From the NCBI GenBank assembly GCA_903907305.1, contig CAIVNT010000525.1, positions 1 to 7,988 on the forward strand: a stretch of DNA of 7,988 nucleotides, given 5' to 3'. Shown piece after piece: positions 1 to 5,177 of this stretch. A program made the position numbers and the translations under genes. This DNA is from an uncultured Ignavibacteriota bacterium (GTDB lineage Bacteria; Bacteroidota; Ignavibacteria; UBA10030; UBA8401). Below the pieces are notes generated by a model, which worked only from the letters and a program-made list of their open reading frames with translations, did no database searches and was not told where the DNA came from. How positions within the stretch are numbered: the stretch's first letter is position 1; each line of letters begins with the position of its first letter.

Positions 1-67
1 TCACTTCCCCTCGCAAACAACGCTCGTGGGTGATTTTGGAATTTGTCCAACCATAAGATTTTTTCAT
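1..67 (-). other. Start region after the third kinase gene: possible remnant of a fourth kinase or 5' end of another gene
   Basis: Two overlapping frames begin here. An ATG at 54-52 reads MVGQIPKSPTSVVCEGK and then TGA at 3-1. Its first five residues equal the start of the neighbouring kinase (MVGQI at 2844), with synonymous third-base differences in the valine and glycine codons. Its position relative to the upstream repeat matches the start codon of the kinase at 5092. Removing five bases (TCCAA) after ATGGTTGGACAAAT would give MVGQIITH, close to MVGQIISH of the neighbour; beyond that I see no convincing kinase match. A second ATG at 67-65 opens a frame (MKKSYGWTNSK...) that runs off the window edge after 22 codons. 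The region could be a frameshifted kinase remnant, the start of an unrelated gene, or a lower-quality sequence end. The start-like layout is well supported; the identity is not. Confidence 0.35.
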
Positions 68-147
68 TTGTTGATTGGTCCATTGGTTCATTGAAAAGCT
101 TTGTGCTTACAAATGAATCAATGAACAAATGATGCGATGTATCAATT
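65..147. repeat. Octamer-built imperfect palindrome, copy A (after the third kinase)
   Basis: The left arm is four 8-base units in register from 65 to 96, for example CATTGGTT (81-88) and CATTGAAA (89-96). A 15-base centre follows (97-111), then four right-arm units from 112 to 143, for example AATGAATC (112-119) and AATGAACA (120-127), and AATT. The arms pair: 64-72 with 124-132 (9 of 9) and 81-92 with 112-123 (11 of 12). A left bulge (73-80) is exactly one octamer. A small apical stem pairs 96-99 with 105-108. The TGA stop of the kinase (144-142) lies inside the element. No T-tract follows on the coding strand, so it does not look like an intrinsic terminator. Confidence 0.85.
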
Positions 148-2844
148 ACTCTGCTCTTCGGTAACAAGCCCTTTCCAATTCACCAGCAGCGAGATGTTAC
201 TGCCGACACCGGCGTTCGCGGGACGGAATCCGAGGAATCGGTCCCCTTCTTTTGACACACCATAGAGATATGCGTTCTGTGAACGGCCGCTAACGAAGAG
301 AGACGTCGGCTGCCCAAAGACCGGACTCCCGTTCGAGAATGAAACATCACATCCCTCGTAACTGTCGTGCGCCGTGGAATAGAAGATGATCTTCCCTTTC
401 ACCCAATAGGGTGCGGCAGCTCCTTCGGCGGGCAGCAGCCATTTCCCTTCGATCCCTTTGAATGATGCAACGTACATCTTTGAAACACCTGATTCATTGC
501 TTTGAAAGACGATCCATTTCCCTTCCGGTGAGAAACACGCGTTCGATCCTTTGACACCTAATGCCAGAACAGTAGGGACCTTCACGGTATCGCTGAGATC
601 GATGGTCCCAAGGTCATATCCGGATTCATTTCCTATCCGTATCAACAAATACCTACCGTCCGGAGAAACATCCTGACACATATATCCGACGGTCTTATCA
701 TTTCCACTCACAAATATTTTTTCTTCTCCTGAGCCATCGGTGCGTTTCACAAAGATATTCGCTTTGCTGCCCGCGACATCCGCATTATAATAGATCTTCG
801 ATCCGTCGCGTGACCATACCGGTGAACTTCCTCCGTCCGCACCGAACGTAAGCCTCGTTCTGACTGCCGTAGCATTGTCAAAGATCCATACCGTCGGACG
901 TTCCCCTTTTGCATCGATCTGATCATAGGCAATCTTCGAATTATCCGGTGACAATTTGATCGATAAATATGGATCAAAATTTCCGATCAATGTGGCAGCA
1001 CTTTGCCTGTCGATCCAAAACAACTCGCTCGTGCGTCCTGAACCTCCGAGGGAATAGATGAGGAGTCCGTTCTCGCTGACAGAATAATCCGCTTTACCGC
1101 GCGGAGTCCAGGAATTGATATTCCCCTGGACGGTCACCGGTTTTCCCGAGAAGGTCAGCGACGCCGGATCGAACGGCTGAGCCATCAGGATCCCCTGCCG
1201 AAATGAGAACACGTGTCCGGACGCATATATACCGTAAGAACTTTCATCAAGGATCTTTTTTGAAGTCTTATCCTTTATAGAACCGACAAAGAGATCGGAG
1301 TGCTTCGCATTGTTCGCCAATGAGATCATGGAGAAGATGAAATGATCCCCGTCGGGCAGAATGGAGGGAAACCGCGGCACTGACCCCATAGTTGAATCGA
1401 ATTGCGTCACTGGATGAGTTGCCCCGCCCGTTGAAGGCACGGCGAGAAGATTCAGATCGGTGACGGAAGGACAAAAGATGATCTCTCCTGAATTACTCCA
1501 TGCAGCACCTCGGCCGAATGGTGCGTCGGCCAATGTCATGACCGGTCCTCCCTTGGCTTCGATCGTCTTCAGTTTCCCTTCTGCAAAAAATCCTACCGTT
1601 TTGCTATCATATGACCAGAAGGGATACTGTGCATTTTCGGTTCCGGGCAGCATCTTCGCTTCGGGCGAATTGAGAGAGCGGACCCAGAGACTCATCCGGA
1701 GTAATGAATCCGTTCCGACAAATGCGATCTTCGAACCGTCCGGTGAGATCGCCGAATTTCCGCCGAGTCCGTCATTGTATCTCAAACCTGAGGGAAGTGC
1801 AATGGTTGCACTGATCACCGGCATTGTTGTGTCGGTCTTTGACGGAATGAAATATTTTGAAATACCAAAACCGAACGCCAGCATCACCACTGCAATAACC
1901 GCGGTCATGAGCCATGGAAATTGTTTCTTCATTCCGATATTCTCTGCGGACTGTTCGATATCATTGGATGTGTAACTCATCCGTGTTGCAGACAAGTTCG
2001 GACGCGCTGCCATCGTGCGGCTTGCACGTGAGCGGCTTGATTCACGGCGGCAGCGTTTCAGATCGAGTGCTACTTGACTCGCGGACTGTGCACGCTCTTT
2101 CGGATCTTTCTCTAAACATTCGAGGATTACAGCATCGAGTTCCGGTGTGATATCCGGTTTTACGGAGGACATCGGAGGTGAATCGACATTCACAATCTCA
2201 TACGCGATGGCCGCTTCATGGACTCCCTTGAATGGAATTTGTCCGGCAAGCATTTCATATAATAGAACACCGAGGGAGAAAATATCGGAGCGGTGATCGG
2301 TATCCTGTCCCTGCACCTGCTCGGGTGACATATAGCCGGCAGTGCCGACGGTGCTTCCCTCTTTGGTGAGCCGCGACGCACCGCGCAGTTTTGCCAGACC
2401 GAAATCCATTACCTGCACGATGCCGTCCTTACGGATCATGATGTTCTCGGGTTTAATGTCGCGGTGGACGATCCCTTTTTCATGCGCAGCGGCAAGTCCT
2501 TCAGCGATCTGGATCCCCACATCGAGCGCTTGTTTTTGCGAAAGATTGCTTTTCCGTTCCTGAAGCGTCTGTCCGTCGACGAATTCCATCACGATGAAGT
2601 GTTTTCCCTCCGACTCTTCAATACCATAGATCGTGCAGATATTCGGATGGTTCAATGACGCGGCCGCTTTCGCTTCCTGAAGGAAACGGTCCAATTCATT
2701 TGAACCGCTCTTCACATGATCGGGAAGGAATTTCAGTGCAACGAAACGGTCGAGAGTGGTATCCTGGGCTTTGTACACGATGCCCATTCCACCCTCACCG
2801 AGCTTCTCTACAATCTTAAAGTGTGAGATTATTTGGCCGACCAT
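142..2844 (-). CDS. Membrane-anchored serine/threonine protein kinase with C-terminal PD40 beta-propeller
   Basis: A 900-residue protein predicted to phosphorylate Ser/Thr on unidentified proteins. The kinase domain spans about residues 9-262: glycine loop GEGGMG 16-21, ATP-binding K38, helix-C E57, catalytic loop HRDIKPEN 127-134, DFG 147-149, SPE 173-175. T165 and T168 are candidate activation-loop phosphosites. A basic, Ser/Arg-rich linker (about 265-290) leads to one hydrophobic segment at about 311-332, which should leave the kinase in the cytoplasm and the rest in the periplasm. Residues about 345-890 form a PD40/TolB-type propeller with repeated S-P-[DE]-[GN] strands (366-369, 632-635, 727-730, 772-775). 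The ending SLLVNWKGL resembles the VLNW-type tail common in this family. An in-frame ATG at 2889 would add 15 residues encoded by the intergenic repeat; the 2844 start matches the paralogues and has AAAGGG upstream. All catalytic residues are present. The propeller ligand is unknown. Confidence 0.95.
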   Translation of the reverse strand: MVGQIISHFKIVEKLGEGGMGIVYKAQDTTLDRFVALKFLPDHVKSGSNELDRFLQEAKAAASLNHPNICTIYGIEESEGKHFIVMEFVDGQTLQERKSNLSQKQALDVGIQIAEGLAAAHEKGIVHRDIKPENIMIRKDGIVQVMDFGLAKLRGASRLTKEGSTVGTAGYMSPEQVQGQDTDHRSDIFSLGVLLYEMLAGQIPFKGVHEAAIAYEIVNVDSPPMSSVKPDITPELDAVILECLEKDPKERAQSASQVALDLKRCRRESSRSRASRTMAARPNLSATRMSYTSNDIEQSAENIGMKKQFPWLMTAVIAVVMLAFGFGISKYFIPSKTDTTMPVISATIALPSGLRYNDGLGGNSAISPDGSKIAFVGTDSLLRMSLWVRSLNSPEAKMLPGTENAQYPFWSYDSKTVGFFAEGKLKTIEAKGGPVMTLADAPFGRGAAWSNSGEIIFCPSVTDLNLLAVPSTGGATHPVTQFDSTMGSVPRFPSILPDGDHFIFSMISLANNAKHSDLFVGSIKDKTSKKILDESSYGIYASGHVFSFRQGILMAQPFDPASLTFSGKPVTVQGNINSWTPRGKADYSVSENGLLIYSLGGSGRTSELFWIDRQSAATLIGNFDPYLSIKLSPDNSKIAYDQIDAKGERPTVWIFDNATAVRTRLTFGADGGSSPVWSRDGSKIYYNADVAGSKANIFVKRTDGSGEEKIFVSGNDKTVGYMCQDVSPDGRYLLIRIGNESGYDLGTIDLSDTVKVPTVLALGVKGSNACFSPEGKWIVFQSNESGVSKMYVASFKGIEGKWLLPAEGAAAPYWVKGKIIFYSTAHDSYEGCDVSFSNGSPVFGQPTSLFVSGRSQNAYLYGVSKEGDRFLGFRPANAGVGSNISLLVNWKGLVTEEQSN

Positions 2845-2853
2845 AAATTTTAA

Positions 2854-2859
2854 CCCTTT
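2854..2859 (-). promoter_or_regulatory. Ribosome binding site that decides the propeller-kinase start
   Basis: On the coding strand AAAGGG lies nine bases before the ATG at 2844. It falls in the outermost, degenerate octamer of repeat copy B (CCTTTGCT on the + strand, 2855-2862). Copies A and C have CATTTGTT at that position, giving AAATGA rather than AAAGGG on the coding strand. This supports initiation at 2844 over the upstream in-frame ATG at 2889. Confidence 0.55.
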
Positions 2860-2945
2860 GCTGATTGATCCATCTAAACATCTGTTCATTGGTTCATTGA
2901 AAGACCTTCAATTGATTCAATGAAACAATGGATCAATGATTCAAT
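2855..2945. repeat. Octamer-built imperfect palindrome, copy B (between second and third kinases)
   Basis: The longest of the three homologous elements. The left arm has six octamers in register from 2855 to 2902, against four in copies A and C; the two extra units are CATCTAAA (2871-2878) and CATCTGTT (2879-2886), accounting for 16 extra bases. The right arm has octamers from 2911 to 2942, including AATGAAAC (2919-2926), AATGGATC (2927-2934) and AATGATTC (2935-2942). Pairing: 2864-2873 with 2928-2937 (10 of 10), 2885-2891 with 2918-2924 (7 of 7), and an apical stem of 2896-2901 with 2907-2912 around the loop AGACC. On the coding strand it starts about 18 bases after the upstream kinase stop and overlaps the ribosome binding site of the downstream one. 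Confidence 0.85.
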
Positions 2946-2962
2946 ATTAATTTCTTGCGCCG

Positions 2963-5092
2963 CTACTTTCCTTTGATCAAATCCTTGAATTCCGGTTCTT
3001 CGCGGATGGAATCAAGGTCAGTATCCCGATGGAGCCATTCAAAATTCCCGTATCCCACCGCCATGGCTTCCTTCAAGGATCGGATCGCGGCCGCCTTCTT
3101 ACCCATCTGCGCATAGAAACATGCTGCGTTATAGAGCATCAAAGGATCATCCGGCGACAATTCGATGGCTTTCGCCGCCTGGATCTCCGCTTCATCTTTC
3201 TCGCCCACCTGCGCAAGGTCGGTGGCATAATACATGTGACCGCGTGAATCATCCGGATGCTGCGAAAGATATCGTTTGTATGTCGCCAGTCCTTCGTGAA
3301 GGATCTTTTGATATTTTTCCTTCTCGCCCATTCTGCCGTAGACGATCTGAAGATCACCGTACACGGAATAGAAATCAGGATTCAATTCGAGTACTTTGTG
3401 GAACAACTGGACCGATTCAGTGTACCGGTCGGTGTTATTATAGATGCGGCCGAGGATCCAGTATCCGAGAAAATTGTTCGGATCGAGTTCAATGGCCTTC
3501 TTGCTGGCGGTGACGGCATCATCGAACATACGCTTGCTGTAATAACCGAGACCCAATGCTGCATATGCCTCGGGAAGCGTGGAATCATACATCAACGCTT
3601 TCAAACTCGCTTCAATGGATTTATCCAGCCATTGTTCGTTCCGTTCAACGTCCTGATAGAGCGAGGAAAATGTCTCTCCGAGTCCGGCATAGGCATCGGC
3701 ATACCGCGGATCGAGCTCGATCGCTTTCTGAAAGAGCTGGATGGCGAAATTCATACTCTTCTTTGTCCGCTGATAGAGGAAATTCCGCGCACGCAGGTTA
3801 CAATCGAACGCTTCGGGATTGAGCGTGGAACGTTTCGTCAGGACGACCTTCTCCGTCGGAGAGAGTTTCACCATGAGCGCTTCAACGATCTGCTTCGAAA
3901 CCTGTTCCTGGATATCAAAGACATCATCCAGTTTCCCTTTGTAGGTCTCGGCCCACAACTGTGTATCCATTTCGATATCGATGAGCTCTACTGTGATGCG
4001 TAGGTTCTCCTGAAATTTTCGGACGCTGCCGGAGAGGATATAGCGCGTTCCAAGTTCCCGGGCGATGGATTTCACATCTTTCGTAGAGCCTTTGTAATGC
4101 ATGGATGTTGCACGGGGAACGACACGGATATCCTTCAATTTGGCCAGGTTCGCGATCAATTCTTCCGTCAATCCATCGCTGAAATAATCGCTCTCTTTGT
4201 CTGGACTGATGTTACCGAACGGAAGGACCGCTATCGCTTTCGCCTTCGGCTGATTGACGGCGGCATCGATCGACGCATGAATCTCCGTCATCTCCTTTAA
4301 TGCGGCATCGATCGTCGGGAAACGATGTTCACGGTTCTTCTCGATGAACTTCTTCATCAACTGATCGATCTGACGCGGGATCTTCTTGTCCATCTCGCTC
4401 GGGACAGGCGGATCCTCATTCGCTATGAGATAGAGCAGACCCGCATCATGTTCTGCTTTGAACGGCAGGTCGCCGGTGAGCATCTCATAGAGCACCACAC
4501 CGAGGGACCAGATATCGGAACGCTGATCAGTGGCAATCCCCTGTACTTGTTCCGGAGACATGTAGGAAAGAGTGCCAAGAGAAGTGCCTGTTTTCGTCAA
4601 GCCTGCGCCGCTCTTCAGTTTCGCAAGGCCGAAATCCATGATCTTCACATTCCCGCTGCCGGTGAGCATGATATTCTGCGGTTTGATGTCGCGGTGAATG
4701 ATATTCTTATCATGCGCCGCTTTCAATCCTTTCGCGATCATCACCGCCCAATCCAATGCCAGTTTGTACGCGAGCCCAGGACCGGTGGTGAGATTGTTCA
4801 AATGATCCTTGAGGGTCTCACCGTCCAGATATTCCATCACCAGGAACATCATCCCGTTCTGTTCGTCGATCTCATACACATTTAGGATGTTCGGATGATT
4901 GAGCGCTGCGGCGGCTTTCGCTTCCTGCAGGAACCGAGATTTGTTCTCTCCAGTCGCTGAAAGATGTGCCGGAAGGAATTTGATCGCCACAAAACGGTCA
5001 AGGGTCGTATCCTGGGCTTTGTACACTACGCCCATTCCGCCTTCGCCCAGCTTTTCTAGAATTCTATAGTGAGATATAATCGAGTCGATCAT
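2963..5092 (-). CDS. Soluble serine/threonine protein kinase with TolB-like and TPR domains
   Basis: A 709-residue protein. The kinase domain covers about residues 9-270: GEGGMG 16-21, K38, E57, catalytic loop HRDIKPQN 133-140, DFG 153-155, SPE 179-181. Activation-loop Thr and Ser at 166-174 are candidate autophosphorylation sites. A short linker leads straight to a TolB-like N-terminal domain (COG5616 type) at about 285-410, with AVLPFGNIS, YFSDGLTEEL and YILSGSVR. TPR units follow at about 435-690; clear ones centre on KAIELDPRYADAY, KAIELDPNN and KAIELSPDDP. The ending LDSIREEPEFKDL is typical of TolB-like/TPR proteins. No membrane segment or signal peptide is visible, unlike both flanking kinases, so the whole protein is probably cytoplasmic and the TPRs may bind protein partners. 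The ATG at 5092 has no clear Shine-Dalgarno; the sequence before it is A-rich and abuts the palindromic repeat. All catalytic residues are present. Substrates are unknown. Confidence 0.95.
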   Translation of the reverse strand: MIDSIISHYRILEKLGEGGMGVVYKAQDTTLDRFVAIKFLPAHLSATGENKSRFLQEAKAAAALNHPNILNVYEIDEQNGMMFLVMEYLDGETLKDHLNNLTTGPGLAYKLALDWAVMIAKGLKAAHDKNIIHRDIKPQNIMLTGSGNVKIMDFGLAKLKSGAGLTKTGTSLGTLSYMSPEQVQGIATDQRSDIWSLGVVLYEMLTGDLPFKAEHDAGLLYLIANEDPPVPSEMDKKIPRQIDQLMKKFIEKNREHRFPTIDAALKEMTEIHASIDAAVNQPKAKAIAVLPFGNISPDKESDYFSDGLTEELIANLAKLKDIRVVPRATSMHYKGSTKDVKSIARELGTRYILSGSVRKFQENLRITVELIDIEMDTQLWAETYKGKLDDVFDIQEQVSKQIVEALMVKLSPTEKVVLTKRSTLNPEAFDCNLRARNFLYQRTKKSMNFAIQLFQKAIELDPRYADAYAGLGETFSSLYQDVERNEQWLDKSIEASLKALMYDSTLPEAYAALGLGYYSKRMFDDAVTASKKAIELDPNNFLGYWILGRIYNNTDRYTESVQLFHKVLELNPDFYSVYGDLQIVYGRMGEKEKYQKILHEGLATYKRYLSQHPDDSRGHMYYATDLAQVGEKDEAEIQAAKAIELSPDDPLMLYNAACFYAQMGKKAAAIRSLKEAMAVGYGNFEWLHRDTDLDSIREEPEFKDLIKGK

Positions 5093-5105
5093 AGGATTTT
5101 TTCAT
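5064..5105 (-). other. Short upstream frame overlapping the soluble-kinase start
   Basis: An ATG at 5105-5103, inside the first repeat octamer, opens a 13-codon frame (MKKSYDRLDYISL) ending at TAG 5066-5064. It overlaps the kinase start at 5092 in a different frame. The same ATGAAAAAATC(C/T)TATG layout recurs after the third kinase (67-52). It may only be a by-product of the duplicated repeat; translation is unproven, and it matters mainly because the kinase start itself lacks a good Shine-Dalgarno. Confidence 0.2.
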
Positions 5106-5177
5106 TTGTTGATTTGCTCATTGTTCCATTGAAAAGCAAAGCATGTGGTAGTGAATCAATGAACCGATGATTCAATT
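5103..5177. repeat. Octamer-built imperfect palindrome, copy C (between first and second kinases)
   Basis: The left arm has four octamers from 5103 to 5134 (CATTTGTT and CATTGAAA are identical to units in copy A). A 15-base centre (5135-5149) follows, the same length as in copy A. Three right-arm octamers run from 5150 to 5173 (for example AATGAACC 5158-5165), then AATT. The right arm is one octamer shorter than copy A. A 20-base block at 5095-5114 is identical to 57-76 in copy A. Arm pairing is weaker than in A or B (about 8 of 11 for 5119-5129), so this copy is more decayed as a hairpin. The TAA stop of the upstream kinase (5178-5176) overlaps its end. Confidence 0.8.

Noticed and set aside
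57..135. Intrinsic terminator in the gaps between the kinases
   Set aside because: The hairpins are AT-rich and imperfect, and on the coding strand they are followed by A-rich sequence, not a T-tract.
1460..1975. A 171-codon plus-strand open frame opposite the propeller kinase
   Set aside because: It is antisense to the propeller and membrane-segment coding region, with no plausible start context or domain.
3257..4003. A 248-codon plus-strand open frame inside the soluble kinase gene
   Set aside because: It is antisense to strongly supported TPR and TolB-like coding sequence, shows no recognisable domain and is explained as a shadow of the real gene.
4325..4885. A 186-codon plus-strand open frame
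   Set aside because: It lies opposite the kinase domain with its HRD and DFG motifs; the opposite frame is open by codon bias and has no family features.
65..5177. CRISPR array or att sites suggested by the three related gap sequences
   Set aside because: The copies are over 2 kb apart with genes between them, are palindromic with an 8-base period, and there are no spacers, cas genes or integrase.
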